From the NCBI GenBank assembly GCA_012295275.1, contig CM022665.1:2189167-2253166 (forward strand): a DNA stretch of 64,000 nucleotides. Direction: 5' to 3'. The position numbers were made by a program, and so were the translations under genes. Origin of the DNA: Chrysomallon squamiferum (taxonomy: Eukaryota > Mollusca > Gastropoda > Neomphalida > Peltospiridae). The notes beneath the pieces are model-generated. The model made no database searches and was not told the origin of the DNA. It saw nothing but the letters and a program-made list of their open reading frames with translations. Of the stretch, positions 13,866 through 25,030 are shown one piece after another (position 1 is the first letter of the stretch; each line of letters opens with the position of its first letter).

Positions 13866-14275
13866 CTACTGTAACAACGGCTGGATCATTTCGGTTGATT
13901 TGTAAAAATATTTGCAGCGATTGGACTGGCACCTTTCAGAATCACACCTGACATGACCTTGTCCACTACAGACAGATTTTCTGTCACAGCTTGTCGTAAT
14001 CTGAGTGTTGTTAACGTTAGTTTGAAAATTTTGTGGGCACAAAATCAATTGGTGGTGTGAAATTTTCACATCCCGAATTATTCCTGTTTTCACACAAACT
14101 GTGCGTGTATACTTGTTGTGATCTAAAATATTGCCCAATATCTTTAATGGATGATCATGCCTCTTGTCAACCAAAGGGATTCAAACAGGTACACTATATC
14201 CAGCTTGCCCAGCCACTAGTTTTAGCCTGTTTTGTTGGGTTTTTTTAACATTGTCAGCTTTAGCTATTTGGGATG
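13866..14275 (-). pseudogene. Fossil of a KRBA2-like (integrase-derived) protein, C-terminal part
   Basis: The minus strand reads IPLVDKRHDHPLKILGNILD, then TGIIRDVKISHHQLILCPQNF, then GQGHVRCDSERCQSNRCKYF. This follows the C-terminal layout of KRAB-A-domain-containing-2-like proteins, which derive from a retroelement integrase: a small barrel-like segment with an ILG...H...GII core, then a Cys-rich GQG...C...C..NRC tail. An in-frame stop lies just upstream of IPLVD, and the expected Cys/His tail ends early, so it is degenerate. The integrase core that should precede it is not recognisable in 14,275-14,600. This assignment rests on remembered family patterns. Confidence 0.5.
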
Positions 14276-15026
14276 AACTCGCATTTCTTTTATTTAAAAT
14301 GTCGAGCGTCCGACTGCTGAGTAAATCCACAAAGCCTTTGTAACTGTTTGTTGACAGAGGATCCAGTGAACCAGAAGATCATTCTCACTCTGCGTCAGCT
14401 GCACACAGAGGCAAGGAGGACGAGATGCGACCAACTCTGCTTTTACAGTTAAACACAGCAGCATTCGGTGATCGCTGGACTGCAGCAAGAAAGGATTTCT
14501 TCTGAAACTGCACAAAACGTAGGGTCCTGAGCATTTCCATGAACCATAATCACTCGACATTTCTAAGATCAGTTTGTGCAAACTTCTTTACAGGAAGTAG
14601 TTGTTATGTCCACTCTTTTCCTACTCTCTGCTGCTGACGTTTTCAGATCTTTTATCGCTGGTGAAATAAATATATCTTTTGTTGAATTAATGGTAAAAAA
14701 TTTTTCTTTGAATTAATCTTCAGTTGATTTCGCCGTATTGGATAGACTGGAGAGTTTGTGAAAAATGTCAAAATCAAGAGAAAACATACTAAGTGTTGAT
14801 AAATATCCAATAAATTATTAAAAAAAAAAAAATGTAAATAATGGTAAAATACAGAAAATGATCATGATATGCCGGCAACAAGCATGTTACACAGTCTGCA
14901 TGATCCACATTCAGGCATTTTGTGTAACTGAAAGCAATCATTTTCAATCATTTCATGAAATGACTTACAATTTTAGGCATTAAACGTAATGAATGATTTC
15001 ACAGACTTTCTGACATACGTAAATAA

Positions 15027-15115
<89 letters not shown>

Positions 15116-15140
15116 CACAAACATACATTTATGCTCTTCA
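14276..15140. other. No recognised gene; long AC microsatellite
   Basis: Minus-strand open sequence at 14,294-14,581 (95 codons) has no recognised domain and may be degraded mobile-element DNA belonging to the neighbouring integrase fossil. A perfect AC dinucleotide array occupies about 15028-15109. Confidence 0.4.
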
Positions 15141-15184
15141 AATCACTCTGGTATCTCCAAACAGAATCTTTCTGCTTTTGGTCA

Positions 15185-15375
15185 CAATACGCATCACTCA
15201 AAGCGTTAATGACAGGACAAGATCAGGTCGCTCAAGATCGATACATCCTGATACGTCATCTTCGAAATATAACCACAACAGCAGCAACCACAGCGACACA
15301 AATCTCCGGACTACGCAAAATTTCTAGCCAGACCATTCGTGATCATCTTAGGGACAGGCATGAACTGGCCCTAGA
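15185..15375 (+). pseudogene. Tc1/mariner transposase fragment (DNA-binding region)
   Basis: The plus strand reads QDRYILIRHLRN, then ATQISGLRKISSQTIRDHLR. This is the second helix-turn-helix region typical of Tc1-like transposases (DRYI...LRN...R.IS.QT.R..L). In another frame just upstream, NDRTRSGRSR resembles the basic hinge that normally precedes it, so a frameshift separates the two. Beyond about 15,375 the expected catalytic DDE core is not readable. It is a decayed fragment with no terminal repeats found. Confidence 0.6.
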
Positions 15376-16610
15376 GACCAGTGTGACGTCATCACTGCAG
15401 CAAGAGTGACAGAACACGTCACAATGCGTTCTGCAACGTTTCCTTGCTTCCGTGCGTTGCCGTCGTCAAGCTCTTTCACCAGGACCCATGGAAGTGGAAC
15501 TGACGTTTTCACAAGCCTTGTGTTACATATATTCATCTGCACATGGCTGAGGTGGATTCCCAGAAATACTACACAGAGTAATCCCTTCTCATGGCGTCTT
15601 CATTTGGCTGGCTGCTAGTATCATGTCTACCTGGATTTTATTTATTATTATTATTATTTTTTTTTAGGTTTTTGGGGTATTTTTTTTTTGTTTTTTTTTC
15701 TTCTTCTTCTTCTTTTTTTTTTAAAACCAAAACATTTTTTCGTTACTTACTTACTTATTTATTTATATATATATATTTTTTTTTTTAAATTTAATTTTGA
15801 TAATCAATTTCAAGTTCCTTTTTTGAAGCGTGTACAGACACACACACACACACGCACACACACATTCACACTCACGCACACTCATACATACACACATATA
15901 CAGATATGCCTAGAATTTAGGCGAACACAGCTTCATTGTATTTATTTACACACACACATATAATCAGTTTTGTATGAAAGACGAATTTAATATTGCATAA
16001 TGTCTGTGTATTTTTTGTGAGAAAACCACACCATTGAAGATTTTTCTGTATGATCAAAATATCAAATAAGAAAGCTAAATTAATCATGACAAAAATCTAA
16101 TATGCACTGCTGAATAAACAACATAGCAACAAAATATGTGTATAATGAATGCCATGACAAGATATAATGAACATATATATTGTATATCGATTCGTAATTA
16201 ATTATATATATATATATATATTTGTCTGGGGTTTTTTTTGTTGTTTTTGTTGTTTTTTTGTTGTTGTTATCGTGATTTAGAATTGTTTTCCTCTGTGGTT
16301 ATCTAAACTCTAAGATCATAATTGTTTTATGTTTGTTTGTTCGTTGTTTTCAAATACTTATAAACAAGTACATACACGTATGCAAAAACACACACATGTA
16401 TTACAAGTTAACTAAATCATGTTACAGTAAATGAATACATGACAAAATTACACATATAATGGACTGAGAAGCACAGAAATTTAAGCTCAAATAAATAAGA
16501 AATGATCATACAGTTAAATATATTGCTATCAGTAAATGAATGGTCTAAACTTACCAGTCATATTTTATACTGTAACCGTGAACAGCTAGTAGAGTATTTA
16601 AAAAAAAAAA

Positions 16611-16641
<31 letters not shown>

Positions 16642-18517
16642 AATAACTTCAACAACAGTTATTTCAAAAGCAATACTGTAACATCTTTATCACTGTTCAA
16701 AGATCTCTGTGTTTATTTAACAGCAGTCGAAGGATGATTTCTGCTGCTACCCTCCTTCGTGTAGGACGTGTTTCAGTTTTGATGAGGTGTAATGGTAGTA
16801 CCGCTTTCCTGTAGCAGGCGTTCTACCTTTGGCCGTTTAGCATATTTCTGTACTCCACATTTCTCATACTTATAATTTTCCAAACGTATGCCAGTCTACG
16901 AAAAAATAAAAGAAGAACAAAGGGATAAACAGAAAGGCAAGGTTCTCAGACTGTAATACTAATTTATTTTGTAGTTTGTTATTAACCTAATTAAATTAAT
17001 AATAATATCCATTACATTACAACAACAACAACAATGATTAGAAGAAGAAGAAGAACTAGTAGTAGTAGTAGTAGTAGTAGTAGTAATTACCAGCTCTTTT
17101 AAAATAAATAGATTACTTGTTTAAATGTAAAATATCTTTAACAAATTGAAGTAAACCATATAATATACACACATATATACGTATATAAATATTTTTATAA
17201 TCTATTTTTCATCTTGTTAATCTTTATCTCAGCACAATATAACGATAATAATTGTTATGATTAGGACGATAATGTAATAACTTTTAAAAAGGCATGTTTT
17301 TACATCAACAACTTAGAAAATGAAATATCAAGAATGTTGTGTAACTGGAAAATACAAAAAATAAATCAATTCGCTTCATTTCTGTTATTTGAACGACGTT
17401 TCTTTCACGCCACACGTTAAGTTTTGGTCCATAAAGAAAAAAGAAAAAAAAAAAAAAGAAAGAAAGAAAACACAAATAAAACACTGGTTGATATAGACAG
17501 AAAGTTATTGATCAATTACAAACAGACAGATAGGTTTATTTCCAGTGCTAGGATATTTCAATACGAACGTGAAAGAACGAGTGTAAGCCGCTGGATGAAG
17601 CATGTATCGCAAGATTTGATCAAATATTCGAAAAACTACGAGTAAAAGAAAAACAAGATTTTATCTGTGATCAGGATCAAAGTTCATTGACATGTTTTAA
17701 AATTTAGCTAAAATGTTTTATTATAAATTTTGGTGAAATATTTTTTTTCTAAGGAACTAATATACGAATACTGGCGGCTGGGTAAATGACAAGACTTGAA
17801 GATCCTGAAAATAAACTGTAAGTCTGCAGTTAAGAGAAATGGTTATTCACTGAAAATAAAACAGCTTGAATAACTGTTCAAACACATTTGAAGATACTGT
17901 CTTTTTCTCGAAACAAGATTTTAAATGTTTTCTTTTAATGTTTATAAAACTGTATATTTTTGTTAACTGAAGCAAACTGTATTGTATATTAATAATTGAC
18001 ACACAACCTGTATTTCTAAATCTAATGAAGTTTAAAACTTGTAAGAAAAAAAAGTTGTTTTTGTCAAACACTTTAGACTCGCGTTCAGGGTAGATGGTTA
18101 TAAAGTCACATATAAAATAATCATTATTTTAATATTTTTCAAATTATGATCTGTCGTTTCAAAAACTATCAGTGTAAAGTAATTAATATCAATGTTAAGA
18201 TCAAAGTGGTTTTTGTTTGAGTTTTTTTTTGCTCACTGGATTTTTCGATTTTTTAATTTGTTATTGTTTGAAGAAATGTCTCAGCTTGTTTAACATTAAT
18301 TTCTTCTTTTTTTTTTTTTCTCATCTCCATTCTTTTATCAAGAAAACAATTTAATCTATCGACAGTAATGAAATGTGCGTTTAGGAAGACCAGACTGAAA
18401 ATCTGGTTCATATTTTGTTATTTGCTGTTATGTAAACACGTGACACTGTTTGTTTCAGCAGAAGTTCAATAAATTTGAAACGAAGAAGCTTCGCTAACAA
18501 ATCAGACGAGCTTGGCG
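15376..18517. other. Gene-poor stretch with simple repeats
   Basis: No supported gene. Contents include a T-rich and CTT-rich tract at 15640-15790, AC-rich tracts at 15838-15960, AT tracts at 16200-16222 and 16610-16626, and a GTA array at about 17056-17086. The last few hundred bases before 18518 are the upstream region of the secreted-protein gene; I see no clear TATA box at a defined distance. Confidence 0.5.
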
Positions 18518-20365
18518 ATGGGTAGACAAGTCTCGACACTTCTGTTTCTCACTACATCAGTTCTTTCTTCTGCCATCGTCGCCACTGAAACAGTACATGC
18601 TGCACTGAATCAAATTCCCAACGTCGTGAACAACGTACACAACGGCTACCAGTGTAACAGTCTGTGTATTGCGAGATCCGATTGCGTCTCCTCCAACTAC
18701 GACGTTCAGTCACGACTGTGTGAACTTTTCTTTGACGCCGGTGACGGGCGCGTGGAAACTAAACCAAATTCAGTTTACAGCGAAACCTCGGAGTATGTTT
18801 CAAACGTAAGTATATCAGAAGAAAACAAACAAAAATGAGTTATGTAGTTAACTTATTAAGTATTTACTGTCACATTTTTATTATTCTTTTTGATTAGAAT
18901 ACAGGTAACTTATTTAACAAATTAAATAGACAAGAAAAGTATAGGTGAAATTTATATTAATTCAAATCTGTTTAAAAAAAAAAGAAAAAAAAAGCGTTTA
19001 TACTTTTTTTTTTTTTATTTAAACAGATTTGGATTAATATAAATTTATTATTTCGAAACTGGATGTATGTTAAATTTTCTGTAATTAAATTTGTCTCTTA
19101 TTCATAAACGTTTAACCACAAGCCAGCAGAAACATACACACACACACACACGCACACACGCACACCCAAACACACTCACCCACATACACACTGAAATACA
19201 CTGTTAAGAATATACATGTGTAATTATATATAAATACTGTCAACAACTTTCATATACGTGTATAAAAAATATACAGCAGGTATGTAGCTATATTAAATAC
19301 AATAAAACAAAACACTCGTTTCTATTTCGTCGATCAGTAATGGAACTTATTAGTTAAATAAAACTGTGATCAAATATTAAGCTCACGGCAGATCGTGACT
19401 GTTTTTGTTAACAAGTGTTAAGAAGAGCATTTTATTAAATTTATTTCATTATATTATCAAGTAAAGGAAACGTATTTTTGTCTGTTCTACAACGTATTGA
19501 AAATATTTTTTTTTAAAGGTATTTCCTCAATACTTATAATATAGCAAGCCACAAACGAAACCATTAACCATAAACGTAATAATTAACTGTAAACGTCACT
19601 TTAATAAAGAATTATCAGTACATCAGTATTTCATCAAAAACATTCGACTGAACGAAAGATCTTTGTCTTTTGGGCAGAATAATACCTTAACAAAATAATA
19701 TCTTTTAAAGTTGACTTTGTATTATTTTATTTTTTTACTTGGGTAGTTTTCCTTAATTTTAGTTACTAGAAATTTATCTTCAGTTGTTTAGCCTGATTTT
19801 CAGACACTACGAAACTGTAGACCTACAAAAAATCAATTTACAATAACAAAAATAATAATAAAACAAAACCTTCCCTGAATATAAATAATTAATATCAATA
19901 AGTGCTAAGATGTATACTGTTATGTTGAAACGTTTCCACTGATTTATTGCCATTTTACATTTATCAATATTATAAAAGAATTTTCATTCTCACTAAAAAA
20001 CTCAAATACACATGTTGCAAGATCTTAAGCTATGGAAAATTTCAGAGGCCTCATTTAACTAGTGGAAAAAGATAACTGAACTAAATCCCACGTGCCATGA
20101 CTGTACCATTTTGAGCTTCTATTTGAATCCTTACTAAATCTTCTCTTTATAAGTAACAAATATACATAGATATTTCTTTATGCATTCTGCAAAACACAAT
20201 CAATAAAAGGAAAACAACAAAACATAATAAAATATTTGTTATCCAGATTTCTCGATTACAAAAATGTTTAAATTTCTCCGCGAACATTAAAAAATCGTTG
20301 ATAGATTTCTATTTTATATAAAACAATTTTTCTATATTCTTCGTCTTCTTCTTCTTCTTCTTCTT

Positions 20366-20428
<63 letters not shown>

Positions 20429-20488
20429 TTCTGTTGTCAAATTCAGTATCCTGTTAAGAGTTTCTTCTACATACGTATAGTGATGAAA

Positions 20489-20531
<43 letters not shown>

Positions 20532-23500
20532 ACGGATATGAAGTATGGTATGTATATGTATCTATGTCTAATAGAACCAAAGGGACTATAATGAGACAAA
20601 GCTATGTGTTTTAAATAATGTTTTGTTTTTTTATTTTTAAGGAAATATCTAATCCGTGTGATTCACGAGGTTGTCAGGACAATGAAGTGTGTGCCTCTGT
20701 GCAGAAAAATAGTTACCAGTGTTTACCTGTCTGTAAGTATCACAATACCAGAAAGAGACACAATACGATTAACTCGATGAAACCTAGTTAGTAAGAGAAC
20801 AGAAGGAAAAAGAATATAAGACTGGTGAGAGGGATGGAGAGAGAGAAAAAATGTGATATAGTCTGGAGATCAGGATGACCCACCAGCAGCATTCATCAGG
20901 ACTTCTATATTTTATTTATTATGTAGCTGAGGACATTGGAAAACATGTACTCTAAGAATTAGATGTAACAATCAACGTCTTAGGGACGGGAAACAACACC
21001 CCCTTTAAATGCAGGAAAACGGGAAAATGAAAAAGCCTCACTTCTTCCTATTCTATCTTTATTTAAAATGAACAAATTGATTTACTCATAATTTCAGCCT
21101 CTGGGAGAGTTCTTTGCGCTCAAGGTGTAGTTTTGTTAATTGGCAAAAGGCCATCTTAAATCTATTTCTGAAAATCGCCCACATAAAACACAAATATTAG
21201 TTTTTATTTTTAAATTGTGAGAATTCCCAGTGAAAATCTAGTTATTGTAGTTGTCTGGTACGTATATTCTGTAATACTTTCGGAGGTGTCCTGTGCACCT
21301 GTTGAATATGCGAAGCTGAACATTTAATTATCACCTTCAACTGACGTGATGGGTCCCAATTCTTGGCTGCAACATTTGCTATGGCCGATATGCACACACG
21401 TTCATCAGATGGGCTTAGAGATGTATTGAAAGCTGCAATATAGTTGACACTGAAACTGATTTGCTTGCAGCTCCGAAGCTAGGAGCCAGAGCAACCCCAG
21501 TTTTGTACAGCTAAGACCGAAGAAGAGAGAAGCTGATTTGTTTGAGTAAAATAAAGTCAGCACAATACACCCTAGTCAACCATACTCCATAGGTACCGTT
21601 GATGGTTTGCTCACAAAGACAAACAAGGCAGTAGGATTGCTATTTCTCGTAAAGTGAGTAATGGATGAACAAGTTGCAAATGCTGGTGTACACACAACAG
21701 AAGATGAAAATGCTGTGTTCTGTTAGTTGAAGGAAATACAAGATACAGTCAAACAGACATGTGCTAAGTTGCACAATCAGAACAACAAGTATGATAATAT
21801 CATAGTCAGTACTGACATATACAGTAGACATTCTATGCGGGCCCTTCAACAAAACAGATAAACACATAGTGAAAAGAGTTAACATTCAGACTTCCCATGA
21901 GTGGAAGACTTTCTTCTGCGGTGAAAAAAACCACCAAATTGCTAACTGGGGTAATGTACAGAATCTTGCGGTATCATGTCAGACATTCCTGTCCTCTTTG
22001 ATAGAGATCATGAGAACAAGAAGCGCCTTATTAAGATTACAAATATCTTTAAACTATCCTCTGAGCAAATGTGAGGCGATGCTACATGCAGTGACTGGTT
22101 GTGATTCAGTCATCTCATTCATGGATACTGGAAAGATTAAACCACACAGTTGTTAATAAAATCTCCTGTACAGTGAAAGAGCATCAGGAATCTACAAGTC
22201 AACTTGACTGTGGTCAGTAACAATACACGAGTGTGAGAACGGCTATCAGTAAGTAACGGGATCTAAAACAACAGTCTGTGAGACAATGAACAGTTCCCAG
22301 TATAAAGTGTAGACGTGGTTCATTTTGGTCAGACAAAATACACAGTGAATACTCAACAAGAAATAAACTCGTCCTTTCTAGCTCAGTTGCTAGCATAAAG
22401 CTCCTAAGCGCAGAACACAGAAAATTCGTGTCGCCGCAAAAAGCTTTCTCGTTTCTTTAATCTCACCTACTGACAGCCTCATTCTTTTTCTTCACAGAAT
22501 TTAACAAGTCTTTTAGTTCCTAAATTTCTGAAGAGAAACAAAAGTAATCCCATATCGCCCTGACAAACGACATCAGCTTTACTTTTAGAGAACGAATTCG
22601 ACTGATTCTTTCCAGTGAAATAACACCTTTCGTTCTAGTGTTTGATTGATTAATTTTTACATAATAATTATATAATAAATTATGGTATCTCTTAAATATA
22701 AATGTTTAAAAATGAATGTTACTGAATAATAATCTATGAATAAAATCGTCAGTAATGAATATATTCAATAAAGTAACTTTAGTTTCGTTAGATATTATGT
22801 AACAGTTGTTAGTGTTGTTGTTGTTGTTGTTGTTGTTACTGGTGTTGTTGTTGTTACTGGTGTTGTTGTTGGTGATGGTGTTTTGGGTGGTGTTTGTTGT
22901 TGTTATTTATACAGCTTTCTGTTTCATAAACAATGTATTTCAGTAACTGACTGCCTTGAACCTGCTGTTGCTGTCGGAGCAGTTGTAACCTTCAAATCAA
23001 CGCTTTGGGGATCAGTGGCTGTACACCATTGTCAAGAAGGTCATTATTATGTGAAAGGATCAAATACAACGACCTGTCAACCACACGGAACATGGACTGT
23101 CACCGATATAATATGTGAAGGTTTAGAAACTTCCAGTGTTTCAAATAAACATCAAGAGAGACAGCTCTCGAATGTAAAGAAATCAAACCATATTTCTAAA
23201 CTAAAGAGCTCAAAGTGCAGACTGATAATTCCGAGCATAGCTTTTTAAGTGTTTAGCACTATATAAAATACCAAAACATTTGTTTAATAAGATTTTATAT
23301 GATGGAAAGCACAGAAAAATTCCTTATACACATACATACATACATGTAAATTAGTGAAAAACCCAATCTGGTTATTGTGGGTTTTATTCTGTATGATGGA
23401 AAGAACAAATATTTTTATATACACATACATACATACATACATAGATACATACATACATACATACATACATACATACATACATACATACATACATACATAC

Positions 23501-23869
23501 ATACATGCATATTTTTATATACACATACATACATACATACATACATATGTGTGTAAATTAGTGAAAAACCCAATCTGGTTATTGTGGGTTTTATTCAACC
23601 ACCCCAGTGAATCTGCTCCTGGTCTAGAAATAAGATAATTATTTAAATACCAGTGATTTCAAAATTCTGATGTAAGAAATTAATCATGAAACCTGTAATT
23701 TTATTGCCACAAATGATCCATTACTGTCATCGATATCAATGTATAGCAGCAGCAAGAGGACTGTAAAGTTATATTAGTAATAGTAGTAGTAGTAGGTAGT
23801 AGCAGTAGTAGTAGTAGTAGTAGTAGTAGCAGCAGCAGTAGTAGTAGTAGTAGTAGTAGTAGCAGCAGC

Positions 23870-23913
<44 letters not shown>

Positions 23914-24949
23914 CAGTAGGAGTAGTAAATAGCAGTAGTGTATCCAGAACAAATCTGTAGAAAATAAACGCTCAAGAGTATTTATTAATGTAACAAGATT
24001 TGTGAAAAAGTGTGAATTTTTATTTAGTTTTAGACTGCGGTGACATCCAGAAGCCAGCTAACACAGAGGTAGAATTTAATTCAACTACGTTTGGTTCTGT
24101 AGCTGTATACACATGCGCAGTGGGGTACAGTTCTACTAATGGATCAGTGACTTCAACATGCTCAGCAAGTGGAAACTGGACAGAACCCTTAATCAACTGT
24201 AGAAGTGAGTCAACTTGATAATGCATACCCCTGTGATTTGAATAAATTGAATAAATAAATTTTGTTACTTTCCTGTTTTTGTCCACGTGCGTGAACAGTT
24301 GAGTAAATTTACTTTGTTATTTAAATTTATTTATTTATTGCTGTTTATGTATTAATAAAATCTGAGAAACAGAAGTCTAAAGTCTTATGTTGGTCAGTCG
24401 ACGTTGGTTTTGAAAGTTATCCCCATTGACAAAATGATCTGGTTATGTCTGTTCACTTATATTTGCTATCCACACTGAAAATAGTTTCGGATTTAAACAC
24501 GGTTTTAGTAATTGTGAAATGAACAAGAAAAATGAATACTATAATGAACAGGTTAGAAGTAGATTTATGTGGATTTAAAAATGTTAACATTAAAGCTTAT
24601 TTTTTGAATGATATCGTGTCTCACCTGTGCGTGTCTCACCTGTGCGTATCTCTTGACCAATGTTACAGGTATGTGTGAGGCTGGCACTGTTTGGAGTAAC
24701 GCAAACAATGATTGTCAATCTGAAACAACCATTTTCTCATCCACTCCAGCAAACAGTAATACGTTGGATGCTTCAACGACGACAACACCGTTAATACCGG
24801 ACTGCTCAGAAGACGACGATACATATTACCCGGGAGAGAAATGTGACAGCTTTTACCACTGTGATCAGGGAAATGCTGTGACATTGTCATGTGGTCCAGG
24901 CACTATTTGGAATCAGAGTTCTAAAGTCTGTGTTACGGGAAGCTGCTGA
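18518..24949 (+). CDS. Secreted PAN / EGF-like / sushi x2 / chitin-binding protein
   Basis: Five exons join in phase: 18518-18805, 20642-20732, 22944-23120, 24034-24204 and 24669-24949, giving 335 aa. Residues 1-22 are a signal peptide. A PAN/apple-like module follows with Cys 46, 50, 56 and 68. Residues 97-126 are a short four-Cys EGF-like linker. Two sushi (CCP) modules follow, with Cys 130, 156, 171, 184 and Cys 187, 213, 228, 241. After a Thr/Ser-rich linker, residues 287-335 form a type-2 chitin-binding (peritrophin-A, CBM14) module with six Cys (288, 301, 307, 317, 330, 335). No membrane segment follows. Such mosaics are secreted carbohydrate-binding or matrix proteins; a pattern-recognition or cuticle/shell-matrix role is inference. 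The weakest splice site is the exon 3 donor (GTTTAG). The start is the ATG before the signal peptide. The final exon is copied twice downstream. Confidence 0.8.
18806..20641 (+). other. Intron 1 of the secreted-protein gene, source of copied segments
   Basis: This intron holds a hairpin (18948-18975 against 19018-19046) and AC arrays at 19136-19190 and 20492-20526. A CTT array followed by a TTA array occupies 20338-20426. Pieces of this intron (about 19190-19340, 19750-19860 and 19920-20035) recur at about 30.3-31.1, 37.1-37.9 and 44.1-44.8 kb as the left end of the amplified units. Confidence 0.65.
20733..22943 (+). other. Intron 2 of the secreted-protein gene
   Basis: Apart from the mobile-element fossil at about 21.7-22.15 kb, this intron holds no supported exon. 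A GTT-rich array lies at about 22810-22872, just before exon 3. Confidence 0.55.
21690..22156 (+). pseudogene. Degenerate mobile-element protein fragment with an HAVTGCDS motif
   Basis: The plus strand contains KYDNIIVSTDIYS and, after further decay, CEAMLHAVTGCDSVISFMDT. The LHA.TGCDS..SF...GK motif, preceded by an IIV.S.DTD-like strand, is characteristic of a large family of predicted transposon-associated proteins seen repeatedly in invertebrate genomes. Frameshifts and stops separate the pieces. The exact element class is not settled. It sits inside intron 2 of the secreted-protein gene. Confidence 0.4.
23346..23600. repeat. ATAC array flanked by a direct duplication
   Basis: A tetranucleotide ATAC array at about 23425-23505 is bracketed by two copies of a 44-bp block (about 23346-23389 and 23553-23597) that includes AAACCCAATCTGGTTATTG. 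It lies in intron 3 of the secreted-protein gene. Confidence 0.7.
23773..23936. repeat. AGT/AGC trinucleotide array
   Basis: About 160 bp of nearly uninterrupted AGT/AGC triplets in intron 3 of the secreted-protein gene. Long open frames through it are repeat artefacts. Confidence 0.85.
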
Positions 24950-25024
24950 AAACAATGAATTGAGAATACTCTGATGTTGCATAATCTCATCTGTGACATT
25001 TTAATAATTAAAAACATTTGCACA

Positions 25025-25030
25025 AATAAA
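25025..25030 (+). terminator. Polyadenylation signal of the secreted-protein gene
   Basis: AATAAA lies 76 bp after the stop codon at 24947-24949, the first such signal in the 3' untranslated region. Confidence 0.5.

Noticed and set aside
15028-15109. CRISPR-like regular repeats among microsatellites
   Set aside because: Pure dinucleotide array in an animal genome; no spacers. No CRISPR array exists in the window.
23284-23638. Repetitive open frames (MYVC, HTYI)
   Set aside because: Translation of the ATAC tetranucleotide array.
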